The translations under genes were made by a program, and so were the position numbers. The notes below the pieces were generated by a model. That model saw only the letters and a list, made by a program, of their open reading frames with translations. It was not told the origin of the DNA and ran no database searches. Positions 16,029 to 23,719 of a DNA stretch of 64,000 bases are shown in pieces. Numbering within the stretch: position 1 is the stretch's first letter; every line of letters begins with the position of its first letter. The stretch is taken from contig NZ_BSTS01000014.1 of the NCBI RefSeq assembly GCF_030269665.1, forward strand, positions 1 through 64,000, written 5' to 3'. The stretch is from Actinomycetospora sp. NBRC 106375. GTDB lineage: Bacteria; Actinomycetota; Actinomycetes; Mycobacteriales; Pseudonocardiaceae.

Positions 16029-16052
16029 GTCGCACGTCGCGGGTAACGGCGT

Positions 16053-17819
16053 CTACGTCGAGCTCGCCCCCTGGGCCTGGGAGAACTCCGCGACCGCGGT
16101 CTCCCCCAGCGTCGGGTCGAGCTCCTCGTCCTCGCCGAGCCCGGAGCCGTCGGCCGGTTCGCCGTGCTCCGAGGTGTCCTCCTGCGCGTGCCTGCCGTTG
16201 CCGTTGCCGTTGCCGTTCGAGGCGACCGCCGCGCCGGTCGGCATGGAGGCGGCCCGCAGTCCCGGCATCGGGGAGGCCTCCGACGGTGCCCGGACCACGA
16301 ACCGCTCGGTCGACATCGCCTTCATCAGCCCGACGCACATGGCGATGAGCACGAGGCAGAACGGGAGGCCGGCGAGGATCGAGGCGGTCTGCAGCGCGCT
16401 CAGCGCGTCGGCGCCGCTGGCGGCGCCCGCCCCGAGGAGCACCGCGGCGATCACGCCCTCCATCACCGCCCAGAACAGGCGCTGCTGCCAGCGCGGGTTC
16501 GGGTCGCCACCGTTGGTGAGGATGTCGACGACCAGCGAGCCGGAGTCCGACGACGTGGCGAAGAAGAGCACCACGACGATGACCGCGACGGCGGAGGCGA
16601 GGACCGCGGCGATGGCCCCGACGGGCAGCTGCTGGAGCAGCACGAACATCCCGGTGTCCGTGGAGGCCTGGCCCAGCGGGTTGGCCGGGTCCTGCTGGAG
16701 GGCACGCAACGCGGACTCACCGAAGATGGTCAGCCACACCATCGACGCGCCGACCGGCGCGAACAGGGCGCCGCCGATGAACGAGCGGATGGTGCGTCCG
16801 TAGGAGATGCGCGCGAGGAACATCCCGACGAACGGCGACCAGGAGATCCACCAGCCCCAGTAGAAGAGCGTCCAGCTGGCCTGCCAGTCCTGAGCGGCCG
16901 GGTTGCCGGGGTAGGTCTGGAAGCTCTGGGTCGGGAGGTTCTGCAGGTAGTTCCCGAAGTTGGCGACGGTGGTGTTGAGCAGATCGCGGGTCGGCCCGAA
17001 GACGAACACGAACACCATCAGCGCGAACGCCAGCCACAGATTGATCAGCGACAGGTTCCGGATGCCCTTGTCGATCCCGAGCATCACCGAGGTCACCGCG
17101 ATGGCGGTGATCGCGAGGATCAGCACGATCTGCAGCGGTGTGGTGTTGGAGATCCCGAACAGCGTCTCGAGCCCGGCCCCGACCTGCTGGGCGCCGAGGC
17201 CCAGCGAGGTGGCCAGCCCGAACAGCGTGCCGAACACTGCGAGCACATCGACGACGAAGCCGGGCCAGCGGTTGATGCGGTCACCGAGCAGCGGGTAGAG
17301 CGCCGACGCCGGACGCAGCGGCAGGCCCTTGCGGAACGCGAAGTAGCCGAGCGCGAGACCCAGCACGATGTAGATCGCCCACGGGTGCAGGCCCCAGTGG
17401 AAGAAGGTCAGGAACATGGCGTTCGAGGCGGCCTCGGGCGTCCCCCCGGCGCCGACGGGTGGTTCCTGGAAGTAGCTGATCGGTTCGCTGACCGCGTAGT
17501 ACACGAGCCCGATCCCCATGCCCGCGGTGAACAGCATCGCGAACCACGACGTCGTACCGTACTCGGGCTTCGAGTCGGCCGGTCCGAGCCGGATGCGGCC
17601 GTAGCGCGAGGCCATCAGCACCACGACGAAGATCAGGAAGCCGGTGGCACTGAAGATGTAGAGCCACCCGAAGTTCGTGACGATCACCGAGTTCACCGCG
17701 CTCGCCGCCGTGGACAGCGTGGCGGGCGCGATGACGCCCCAGAGCACGAGCGCGAGCGCGATGATCGCTGATGAGATGAACACCGGGGGGCTGGTGTGCT
17801 CCCGGAGATAGCGGACCAA
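16053..17819 (-). CDS. BCCT family (betaine/choline/carnitine) transporter
   Basis: A 588-residue protein with 12 predicted helices. Diagnostic segments are GMGIGLVYYAVSEPISYF in helix 3 (a Na+-type Gly-Met-Gly-Ile-Gly pattern), FHWGLHPWAIY, and WTLFYWGWWISWSPFVGMFLARISYGRTIR in helix 8, which carries the Trp box that holds quaternary-ammonium substrates. The start is unusual: TTG at 17819, chosen because GGAGGAGGAA lies just upstream and the sequence MVRYLREHTSPPVF leads directly into helix 1. The C-terminal tail (about 525-588) is polar and may sense osmolarity or cations. It probably imports glycine betaine or a related osmolyte. An 18-bp direct repeat lies 30 bases upstream. Confidence 0.92.
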   Translation of the reverse strand: MVRYLREHTSPPVFISSAIIALALVLWGVIAPATLSTAASAVNSVIVTNFGWLYIFSATGFLIFVVVLMASRYGRIRLGPADSKPEYGTTSWFAMLFTAGMGIGLVYYAVSEPISYFQEPPVGAGGTPEAASNAMFLTFFHWGLHPWAIYIVLGLALGYFAFRKGLPLRPASALYPLLGDRINRWPGFVVDVLAVFGTLFGLATSLGLGAQQVGAGLETLFGISNTTPLQIVLILAITAIAVTSVMLGIDKGIRNLSLINLWLAFALMVFVFVFGPTRDLLNTTVANFGNYLQNLPTQSFQTYPGNPAAQDWQASWTLFYWGWWISWSPFVGMFLARISYGRTIRSFIGGALFAPVGASMVWLTIFGESALRALQQDPANPLGQASTDTGMFVLLQQLPVGAIAAVLASAVAVIVVVLFFATSSDSGSLVVDILTNGGDPNPRWQQRLFWAVMEGVIAAVLLGAGAASGADALSALQTASILAGLPFCLVLIAMCVGLMKAMSTERFVVRAPSEASPMPGLRAASMPTGAAVASNGNGNGNGRHAQEDTSEHGEPADGSGLGEDEELDPTLGETAVAEFSQAQGASST

Positions 17820-17849
17820 GGATTCCTCCTCCGGCTTGTCGGGCCGTTC

Positions 17850-17885
17850 TGTCCCGACCGCGTGGGATGTCCCGACCGAGTGGAC
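17850..17885. promoter_or_regulatory. 18-bp direct repeat upstream of BCCT gene
   Basis: TGTCCCGACCG followed by GTGGGA-like sequence occurs at 17850-17867 and again at 17868-17885, matching at 16 of 18 positions. It starts 30 bases upstream of the BCCT start, in the promoter zone. Tandem direct repeats of this kind are usually regulator sites; the protein is unknown. Confidence 0.4.
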
Positions 17886-17922
17886 AGCCGGCGCGGCAGG
17901 TTCGCCAGCGGCGACGCCCCCT

Positions 17923-17940
17923 CGTCAGGGGATCGCAAGT
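17923..17940 (+). promoter_or_regulatory. CGTCAG-N2-GATCGCAAG motif copy
   Basis: CGTCAG-GG-GATCGCAAGT. It lies about 104 bases upstream of the BCCT gene, in the region shared with the divergent methyltransferase gene, and pairs with a second copy 114 bases to the right. Confidence 0.55.
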
Positions 17941-18036
17941 CGTCGGCGCGGCGCCCTCACAACCACCCGTTGCCCTCTGCGGTCCGGATCGCCCGCGCCG
18001 TGCCCCCCACGACAGATGTCGGATGACGGTGATCTC

Positions 18037-18054
18037 CGTCAGGCGATCGCAAGG
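18037..18054 (+). promoter_or_regulatory. CGTCAG-N2-GATCGCAAGG motif copy
   Basis: CGTCAG-GC-GATCGCAAGG ends 33 bases before the methyltransferase start. It is one of the four full-core copies and the closest of them to a start codon. Confidence 0.55.
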
Positions 18055-18087
18055 TGCGGGAGCTCCGACTCATTGCAACATGCGCAT

Positions 18088-18771
18088 ATGTCTACATCAC
18101 TACCTACCAAGCGGCCCCCCGCCGTCCCGAACCGGTGGGAGGGCCTCGCGGTACCGGCGGCGGGGTCGGCTGGCGCGGCCGTCTCCGTCACCGCCCTCCT
18201 CCCCCGCATGCGCCGGGAGCTGCTGTCCGCGGATCGGCTGTCGGCTCCGACCGTCGCCTGGATGTACGCCACCTACATGGCCCACGCCGCCGCCCTGGTG
18301 GGTTTCCTCGTCGCTCCGACGGGGCGGCGTCCGGCCCGGAGCAGCACGATCACGGTGACGGGTTACGGGCTCGCTGCGGTCGGTGCGGCGACGAGCGTGG
18401 CCGGCATGCGCCGCTTCACCGGCACCACCCATGTCTCGGGGATGGGCGACGATCGGGTCGTCCGCGGCGGTGTCTACGCCTGGAGCCGGCATCCCCAGTA
18501 CCTCGGATACGTGGCGCTGTTGAGCGGGCTGGCGTGCGCACGCCGCTCGATACCGGCGGCCGCATCGGCCACCGGTGCCGCCGGGGCTCTCGCCTGGTGG
18601 GTCCCGGTCGAGGAACGCCATCTCGCCGCCCTCTTCGGCGGCACCTACCAGCGCTACCTCCTTCGGACCCCGCGGTGGCTCGGGCTGCCCGCCCCGCGCT
18701 CGGACCGCGGGGCGGGCCCGCGACTCAGGGCTGCAGTGCGCCGCGCATCATCCCGACGAAGGCGTGGATGA
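18088..18771 (+). CDS. ICMT/PEMT-like membrane methyltransferase
   Basis: A 227-residue protein starting MSTSLPTKRPP. It has several hydrophobic segments and the family core VVRGGVYAWSRHPQYLGYVALLSGLA (about 127-152), where the RHPxY motif contributes to the S-adenosylmethionine and substrate site of isoprenylcysteine carboxyl methyltransferase-type enzymes. EERHLAALFGGTYQRYLLRTPRWL near the end is the conserved C-terminal helix (E-x-L-x-x-x-F-G-x-x-Y-x-x-Y). In bacteria these enzymes methylate small acids or lipids; the substrate is unknown. It overlaps the convergent tetR gene by 47 bases at the 3' ends. Confidence 0.78.
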   Translation: MSTSLPTKRPPAVPNRWEGLAVPAAGSAGAAVSVTALLPRMRRELLSADRLSAPTVAWMYATYMAHAAALVGFLVAPTGRRPARSSTITVTGYGLAAVGAATSVAGMRRFTGTTHVSGMGDDRVVRGGVYAWSRHPQYLGYVALLSGLACARRSIPAAASATGAAGALAWWVPVEERHLAALFGGTYQRYLLRTPRWLGLPAPRSDRGAGPRLRAAVRRASSRRRRG

Positions 18772-19342
18772 GTTCCCGGCGGCGGTCGTCTCCGGGGTCC
18801 TCGGCGATGAGGTAGGTGTCCATCGCCTGACCCATCCCCACCACCACGCCGATCATCAGGCCCGACGGCAGATCGGCGCGGACCGCGCCGACGTCCTGTC
18901 CCGCGGCGAGGGTTCGCTCGATCCAGGGCAGCGTCAGCACTTCGAGCTCCTGCTGCGCCGTGCGGAGGGCCGGGTTCGCCGCGGCGGCCAGCCAGCCCCG
19001 CGTCAGCGCCGCCAGCTGCGGGGAGGCGGTGAACGCCGCCATCAGGTCGCCGTAGTAGCGCTCCACCGCCTCCCAGAACGCGTCACGATCTCCGAGGGTC
19101 GACAGCCCTAGGGGTCCGACCTCGTCGAAGAGCCGTTCGAACTCGAGTCGGGTCACGTAGGCGTAGAGGTCCTCCTTGCCGTCGAAGTAGTAGTACATCG
19201 ACCCCTTCGACACCCCGGCGGCGTCGATGACCCGGTTCAGCGACCCGTCGTGGAAGCCGTGCGCGGCGAACTCCTCGACGGCGGCACGCACGATCGTCTG
19301 TTGCTGCGCCGCGGGGAGCTTGCGGAAGCGCGGTCGGACCAT
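18725..19342 (-). CDS. TetR/AcrR family regulator
   Basis: A 205-residue repressor-type protein. The DNA-binding domain (about 10-57) reads QQQTIVRAAVEEFAAHGFHDGSLNRVIDAAGVSKGSMYYYFDGKEDLYAYVT, a textbook TetR helix-turn-helix. The C-terminal domain is distinct and presumably binds ligand. It begins 3 bases after the stop of the FAD monooxygenase gene on the same strand, so the two form an operon with the regulator second. It most likely controls its own operon through the repeats near the monooxygenase promoter. Confidence 0.9.
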   Translation of the reverse strand: MVRPRFRKLPAAQQQTIVRAAVEEFAAHGFHDGSLNRVIDAAGVSKGSMYYYFDGKEDLYAYVTRLEFERLFDEVGPLGLSTLGDRDAFWEAVERYYGDLMAAFTASPQLAALTRGWLAAAANPALRTAQQELEVLTLPWIERTLAAGQDVGAVRADLPSGLMIGVVVGMGQAMDTYLIAEDPGDDRRRELIHAFVGMMRGALQP

Positions 19343-19345
19343 GCC

Positions 19346-20536
19346 TCAGAGCGCCGACCCGGACGTCGCCGATTCGGGCAGCTCGACGGTGTCGTGGAAG
19401 CTGCGGCGCATGACGCGATCGGCGACGCCGGGCAACCCCATCAAGCTCATCGTCGCGTTCCGCACCACCAGCTGCGTCCTGTTCCTCGGCGCGAAGGCCA
19501 GGCCCAGACCGCGCGCGGCGTCCTGCTTCGCGCGCACGAACGGAGCCAGCCGGGTCTCGTAACGCTCGAACGCCGCGCCGTGGTCGCCGTCGCACCGAGC
19601 CAGTTCGGTCGCGAGCGTGTACGCCTCGACCATCGCCAATGCGGAGCCCTGGCCGGCGAGCAACGACGGGCAGGCGGCCGCATCACCCACAAGTCCGATC
19701 CGTCCGTGGCTCCACGCCGGCATCCGGATCTGGCTCACCCGGTCGATGTAGAACGAGTCCGCCGAGGACATCGCCTCGAGCGCGGCCGCGGTCTCCCAGC
19801 CCCGACCGGCGAGTCGGTCGCGCAGCAGCCCCTGCTGGGCGTGCACGTCGCCCCCCGGGAGCTCGCCCTCGTGCCGCAGCGTGATCAGGAACATCGTGAC
19901 GTCGTCCGGCAGTGAGAGGCGGACCAACTGGAAGCCGACTTCCGCGTACATCATGGCGACGAGATCGTTCCGGGGGCGGTACCCCCTCACCTCGAAGGCG
20001 GACACCACGATCCCGAGGTGGTCCTCGAACCGTTGCTGGGGCCCGAACGCCAGGCGGCGTACCGCCGAGTGGAGACCGTCGGCCCCGACCACGAGATCGA
20101 CCTCGTCCCGGCGCCCGCTCGCGAAGGTCACGTGCACCCGGTCGCCGTCGTCGGCCAACGCCGCGACGGTGTCACCGAAAACGGTCTCGACGCGTCCCTC
20201 GAGAGCCTCGTAGATCGTCGCGGCCAGCTCGGAGCGGGCGATGCTGACGTACCGGTCGTCCGATCTCAACAGCGCCGAGGGCGTGAAGGACGCGAACCGA
20301 CGTCCGCGCGAGGTGACCCCGCGCGCCTCGGTGAAGCGGTGCCCGCGCCGTCGCAGCTCGGGAACGATGCCCATTCTCCCGGCCACGTCGAAGCCGGCAC
20401 CCCAGAAGTCGACGAGGTGCCCGCCGCGGCGGGGCGCGGGCGCCTGTTCGACGAGCACGACCTCGTGCCCGGCCCGGCGCAACCAGAAGGCCAGCGTCGG
20501 GCCCGCAATCCCGAGCCCTACCACGAGCACCTTCAT
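19346..20536 (-). CDS. FAD-dependent monooxygenase (PHBH-type)
   Basis: A 396-residue flavoprotein hydroxylase. It has the N-terminal dinucleotide fold GLGIAGPTLAFWLRRAGHEVVLVEQAP (about 6-32), the middle DG motif DLVVGADGLHSAVRRLAFG (about 146-164), and the second FAD motif GRIGLVGDAAACPSLLAGQGSALAMVEAYTLA (about 277-308). Members hydroxylate aromatic compounds, including antibiotics such as tetracyclines and rifamycin, using NAD(P)H and O2. The ATG at 20536 is preferred over the GTG two codons upstream because GGGAGGA then sits 6 bases away. It is followed by a tetR gene, which suggests induction by its aromatic substrate. Confidence 0.88.
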   Translation of the reverse strand: MKVLVVGLGIAGPTLAFWLRRAGHEVVLVEQAPAPRRGGHLVDFWGAGFDVAGRMGIVPELRRRGHRFTEARGVTSRGRRFASFTPSALLRSDDRYVSIARSELAATIYEALEGRVETVFGDTVAALADDGDRVHVTFASGRRDEVDLVVGADGLHSAVRRLAFGPQQRFEDHLGIVVSAFEVRGYRPRNDLVAMMYAEVGFQLVRLSLPDDVTMFLITLRHEGELPGGDVHAQQGLLRDRLAGRGWETAAALEAMSSADSFYIDRVSQIRMPAWSHGRIGLVGDAAACPSLLAGQGSALAMVEAYTLATELARCDGDHGAAFERYETRLAPFVRAKQDAARGLGLAFAPRNRTQLVVRNATMSLMGLPGVADRVMRRSFHDTVELPESATSGSAL

Positions 20537-20570
20537 GACCACTCCTCCCGAAGGTCGAAGACCGCCGGTT

Positions 20571-20619
20571 CGACCGTCAGTCTAACACCGACGACATCGA
20601 TCGTCAGACCGTGGCAAGG
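20571..20619 (-). promoter_or_regulatory. Sigma-70-like promoter with flanking repeats for the monooxygenase operon
   Basis: Read on the minus strand, CTGACG (20602-20607) and TAGACT (20579-20584) are separated by exactly 17 bases, a good -35/-10 pair. The -35 lies in a CTGACGATCG copy and a near-identical CTGACGGTCG follows the -10 (27-base period), a likely operator pair for the TetR protein. The -35 is also part of a degenerate copy of the dispersed motif (CGTCAG-N8-GCAAGG, 20602-20619). Confidence 0.5.
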
Positions 20620-20690
20620 CGCCCCGTCAGCGGAACTCACGCCGCCGGTGGTCCCGTGAGACGCGCCGCCGACGAAGGGAGGGCCCACCG

Positions 20691-20867
20691 ATGAGCCTGC
20701 TGGGCAACCTGCGCGATCTCCTGGGCGACCTGCCCGACGGCGGCGACCGGTGCCCTCCGCCCGAGACACGGTGGCGCGACACGGAGTGCGGGCCCGCGGC
20801 GCCCACCCGTGTTGCGCCGACGCCTCCGCCGGACTCATCTCAGGAACCATCGCGATCCGAGACGTGA
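20691..20867 (+). CDS. Small 58-residue ORF, unknown
   Basis: An ATG with a GAAGGGAGG site opens MSLLGNLRDLLGDLPDGGDRC and continues through a Pro/Thr-rich polar tail to a stop at 20865. The N-terminal LLGNLRDLLGDL would form an amphipathic helix. There are two Cys. No family is known. The strong ribosome-binding site is the main support; G+C at third positions looks less biased than in true genes here, which lowers confidence. Confidence 0.4.
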   Translation: MSLLGNLRDLLGDLPDGGDRCPPPETRWRDTECGPAAPTRVAPTPPPDSSQEPSRSET

Positions 20868-20903
20868 TGGCGCGGACCGAACACGTCCACCGCCTTCCGC
20901 GAA

Positions 20904-20969
20904 CCTTGCGATCTCCTGACGATTCATCGGTCAGAACGTCGTCGGCGCGAACCTTGCAGTTTTCTGACG
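20904..20969 (-). promoter_or_regulatory. Two CGTCAG-N8-GCAAGG motif copies, 48 bases apart
   Basis: On the minus strand, 20904-20921 reads CGTCAG-GA-GATCGCAAGG (full core) and 20952-20969 reads CGTCAG-AA-AACTGCAAGG. Both are preceded on the plus strand by GCGAA, so the repeat covers about 23 bases (GCGAACCTTGC...CTGACGA). Equal orientation and close spacing suggest cooperative binding of one protein. Confidence 0.6.
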
Positions 20970-21047
20970 AACGCCGAACGTTCGCCTGAGAGATCCGCGG
21001 TAACAATTTCTGGTGGATACCGCTGTTCGCAGCACGACGATGCCGTT

Positions 21048-21090
21048 CATCCCGCTCGCATGACCCGCGAACGCGGCGGGATGCCTTTTT
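21048..21090 (+). terminator. Intrinsic terminator with T-tract
   Basis: CATCCCGC (21048-21055) pairs with GCGGGATG (21076-21083), with an inner TCGC/GCGA pairing in the loop, followed by CC and TTTTT (21086-21090). It is the only hairpin with a clear T-tract noticed in the window. It may end a transcript from the small ORF, or act as an attenuator in the DUF1996 leader. Confidence 0.65.
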
Positions 21091-21264
21091 CTCTCAGGAC
21101 CGACCCGACCCGCCCGCGACGTTCCTACCGTCGATCGCCGTCGGACCACCGAGCCTCGCCGCTCGCCCCCGACGACCTGACAGGACAACCGCAACCTCGA
21201 GCGCGGGGACGGGCTCCCTCTGGACGTCCAGCCGTGCCCGCGTCGAGACGGCCAGGAGGTTCCC

Positions 21265-22689
21265 GTGCCCCGACGCGGAAGACACCGCACCACCGGACCC
21301 GTCCGCATCATCGCGGCGGCCGCCGCCGTGCTCGTGACCGGCGGCATCGTCGTCGCGGCCGGCTCGGCATCGGCCCACACCGGATCGGACTCGTCCGACG
21401 GTTCCGGACTCGTCAGCAGCCTCACCGAATCGCTCGGCGCGGACGGCCACGACGAGCAGGGCTCCGACGACAGCACCGACCAGAGCTCCGACGACGCCGA
21501 CGGCCAGTCCGGCGACGAGCAGTCCGGCGACGGCCAGTCCGGCGACGGCCAGTCCGGCGACGGCCAGTCCGGCGACGAGCAGTCCGGCGACGAGCAGTCC
21601 GGCGACGAGCAGTCCGGCGACGAGCAGTCCGGCGACGAGCAGTCCGGCGACGGCCGGTCCGGCGACGACCGGGACCAGGACGCCGACCAGGACCAGGACG
21701 CCGACCAGGTCCGGGGCGGCGACGGTGGTGACGCCCAGGCCCAGGACAACGGCGAGGACAACGGCCAGGACAACGGCGGAGACGAGGAGCAGTTCAAGGG
21801 CCGCGACAAGGCCTCGCCGCCCGACGCCTCCGACTTCGTCGACATCCGGGAGGTCGAGCCCGGGTCCGGTGGCGGACGCGGTGGCCAGTTCTCGGCGGCC
21901 GGCACCTTCCGCGTCGACTGCGGCACCAACGCCGACGGCGCCCACCGCAACAGCGACAACCTCGTGCTCGGTCCGGGCAAGCGCAACGCCGCTCAGCACG
22001 TCCACGACTACGTCGGTACGACCGCCACGACGTTCGCGTCCTCGGACGACGAGCTACGCGACGCGTCCACGACCTGCACCGACGGTGACCGGTCGACCTA
22101 CTACTGGCCGGTGATCCGCGACCTGAACGGCACCGGGCCGGACGCCTTCGACGACGGTGGCGGGCTCGACGGGAACTTCGGGTCGATCCTGCCCGCGAGC
22201 TCGGTCGACCTGACGTTCCACGGCAACCCGACCGAGGACGTCGTCGCCGCACCTCAAGGACTGCGCCTGGCCACCGGGGACGCCAAGGCGGTCACGAACG
22301 GCGACGCCAACGCGAACGCGCGGTGGACCTGCACGGGCTTCGAGGACCGGACCACGACGCGCTACCCGCTCTGCCCGCAGGGCAGCAAGCTCGTGCGCAT
22401 TCTCGACTTCCCCAGCTGCTGGGACGGTGAGAACACCGACTCCGACGACCACCGCGCGCACATCGCGTTCCCCGAGGACGACGGGTCGTGCGCCGACGGC
22501 ACCGAGCCGGTCCCCGCGCTGCGGATGACGCTGACCTATGACCGGCCCGACGGCCGCGCGTTCGCGCTGGACTCGTTCCCCGACCAGCAGCACGCCCCGG
22601 AGACCGACCACGCGAGCTCGATCAACCTCATGCCGGACGACCTGATGGACCGTGCCGTGCGGTGCATCAACGACGGGCAGACCTGCTGA
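21265..22689 (+). CDS. Secreted DUF1996 domain protein with acidic repeat linker
   Basis: A 474-residue exported protein. The GTG has a CCAGGAGG site. The N-terminus (1-38) is a signal peptide: RRGRQ, then a hydrophobic core IIAAAAAVLVTGGIVVAAGSASA. Residues about 40-190 are a disordered Ser/Gly/Asp/Gln linker with eleven 5-residue repeats. The C-terminal DUF1996 domain (about 195-474) shows DFVDIREVEPGSG, FRVDCGTNADGAHRNSDNLVLGPG, AQHVHDYVGTT, WPVIRDLNG and LVRILDFPSCWDGENTDSDDHRAHIAFP, with several Cys likely paired. DUF1996 occurs in fungi and actinobacteria; its function is unknown, although the His and Asp clusters suggest metal or carbohydrate binding. Confidence 0.85.
   Translation: MPRRGRHRTTGPVRIIAAAAAVLVTGGIVVAAGSASAHTGSDSSDGSGLVSSLTESLGADGHDEQGSDDSTDQSSDDADGQSGDEQSGDGQSGDGQSGDGQSGDEQSGDEQSGDEQSGDEQSGDEQSGDGRSGDDRDQDADQDQDADQVRGGDGGDAQAQDNGEDNGQDNGGDEEQFKGRDKASPPDASDFVDIREVEPGSGGGRGGQFSAAGTFRVDCGTNADGAHRNSDNLVLGPGKRNAAQHVHDYVGTTATTFASSDDELRDASTTCTDGDRSTYYWPVIRDLNGTGPDAFDDGGGLDGNFGSILPASSVDLTFHGNPTEDVVAAPQGLRLATGDAKAVTNGDANANARWTCTGFEDRTTTRYPLCPQGSKLVRILDFPSCWDGENTDSDDHRAHIAFPEDDGSCADGTEPVPALRMTLTYDRPDGRAFALDSFPDQQHAPETDHASSINLMPDDLMDRAVRCINDGQTC
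21508..21672 (+). repeat. 15-bp coding tandem repeat, 11 units (SGD[E/G]Q)
   Basis: Eleven consecutive 15-base units, TCC-GGC-GAC-GAG/GGC-CAG, encode SGDEQ or SGDGQ; the last two are variants SGDGR and SGDDR. At DNA level units are nearly identical, indicating recent slippage expansion. They form a highly acidic flexible linker in the DUF1996 protein, and copy number is likely variable between strains. Confidence 0.9.
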
Positions 22690-22701
22690 TCGCCGAGCGG
22701 G

Positions 22702-23643
22702 TCACCGCTCCCGGTCGTGGAGACGGGCGAGCATGCGGTTGTACGCGGCGAGCGACTCCTCGTCGTCGTCGACACCGTCCTCCGGCTCTCCACGACCGGG
22801 GCCCGGCCCGGTCCCGAGGCCCAGCGCTTCGCGGCGCACCGACTCCAGCCAGGGACCGAGTTCCGGCCCACGGCCGGACGAGCGCACCCACCAGCGGGCG
22901 AGCACGACGATCACGAGCATCATCAGCGCGTCTCCCCCGGCCCACATCAGGGCGCCACCGATCCGCACGTCGGTGAGCTCGTACGCCGGGAACGGCGAGC
23001 GGGGTGACAGGAGCAGCACGAGACCGACGAGGGTGTCGACGCCCATCGCGAGCATCATCAGCGCGAACCGGCCGAGGAACGAGGGCCGCGACGGTGTGGC
23101 GTCGGCACCCAGGGCGGTGGCGAAGAACAACAGCCCGGCGCCGAGGTAGAGCGCCTGCTCGAGGTGGTGCAGTGCCATGTTGTCCGCCATGGCCTGCATG
23201 AAGCCCGTGAGGTGGGTCAGCACGACGACCAGCCCGTAGACCACGAGCACCGTGGCCGGGTGGAACAGGCCCCGTCCGACGCGAGACGCGTTGAACGACT
23301 CGAGGGCGGCGCGCACGCGAGGGGGCCCGACGAAGCGGACGAGCTCGGCCGGGCCGCCCGCCACCCACAGCGCAGGCACCACCATGATCAGCATCAGGTG
23401 CATGACCATGTGGACCCCGAAGGAGGGGTGGCTGTACACGGCGATACCCGAGTCGAAGGTGACGAGGAGGCCGACGAGCGCCGCGGCGAACGCGGCCGTC
23501 CGGGCGGGCGGCCACCGGACCTCCGTCCGCGCGGCGCGGCGCACCCCGACCCCGTAGGCGATCGCGGCGACGGCCACCAGCGCGTCGACCCACCACGACG
23601 GTTGCCACGTCGTCAGCAGGGCTCCCCAGCCCGGCCAGCCCAT
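22702..23643 (-). CDS. CtaG-type cytochrome c oxidase assembly protein
   Basis: A 313-residue membrane protein with about seven helices, matching the caa3_CtaG family: YSHPSFGVHMVMHLMLIMVVPALWVAGGPAELV (His residues likely bind copper), then LTGFMQAMADNMALHHLEQALYLGAGLLFFATALG. This family helps insert Cu into subunit I of the aa3/caa3 oxidase. The C-terminus (about 255-313) is a charged tail. The ATG at 23643 is chosen because GGAGG is 5 bases upstream. It ends 12 bases from the stop of the convergent DUF1996 gene. It may be transcribed separately from the sugar-acid operon, whose last gene ends 76 bases upstream. Confidence 0.85.
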   Translation of the reverse strand: MGWPGWGALLTTWQPSWWVDALVAVAAIAYGVGVRRAARTEVRWPPARTAAFAAALVGLLVTFDSGIAVYSHPSFGVHMVMHLMLIMVVPALWVAGGPAELVRFVGPPRVRAALESFNASRVGRGLFHPATVLVVYGLVVVLTHLTGFMQAMADNMALHHLEQALYLGAGLLFFATALGADATPSRPSFLGRFALMMLAMGVDTLVGLVLLLSPRSPFPAYELTDVRIGGALMWAGGDALMMLVIVVLARWWVRSSGRGPELGPWLESVRREALGLGTGPGPGRGEPEDGVDDDEESLAAYNRMLARLHDRER

Positions 23644-23719
23644 CAGCACCTCCCCGATCCCGCGTCAGCCGCCGGGTTACCCCGGACGCCCGCCGCGGAA
23701 CAGGGCCGCGGCGCGCCCG

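Larger units (their letters stand above)
20868..21264. other. 397-base non-coding region upstream of the DUF1996 gene
   Basis: This stretch holds two inverted copies of the dispersed motif (20904-20921 and 20952-20969), a CGAACGTTCG dyad near 20976-20985, an AT-richer patch (about 21000-21020) and an intrinsic terminator (21048-21090). The last 170 bases lead to the DUF1996 start. No coding frame with codon bias is seen. Confidence 0.6.

Noticed and set aside
18079-18092. ATGCGCAT palindrome (ACATGCGCATATGT) overlapping the ICMT start as an ArsR/SmtB site
   Set aside because: Only the inner 8 bases are symmetric and it overlaps the start codon; too short to call.
21094-22005. A 303-residue minus-strand frame with a VAGLLVAGL repeat pattern opposite DUF1996
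   Set aside because: The apparent membrane-like repeat is the reverse complement of the SGDEQ-coding array. DUF1996 motifs, signal peptide and ribosome site support the plus strand.
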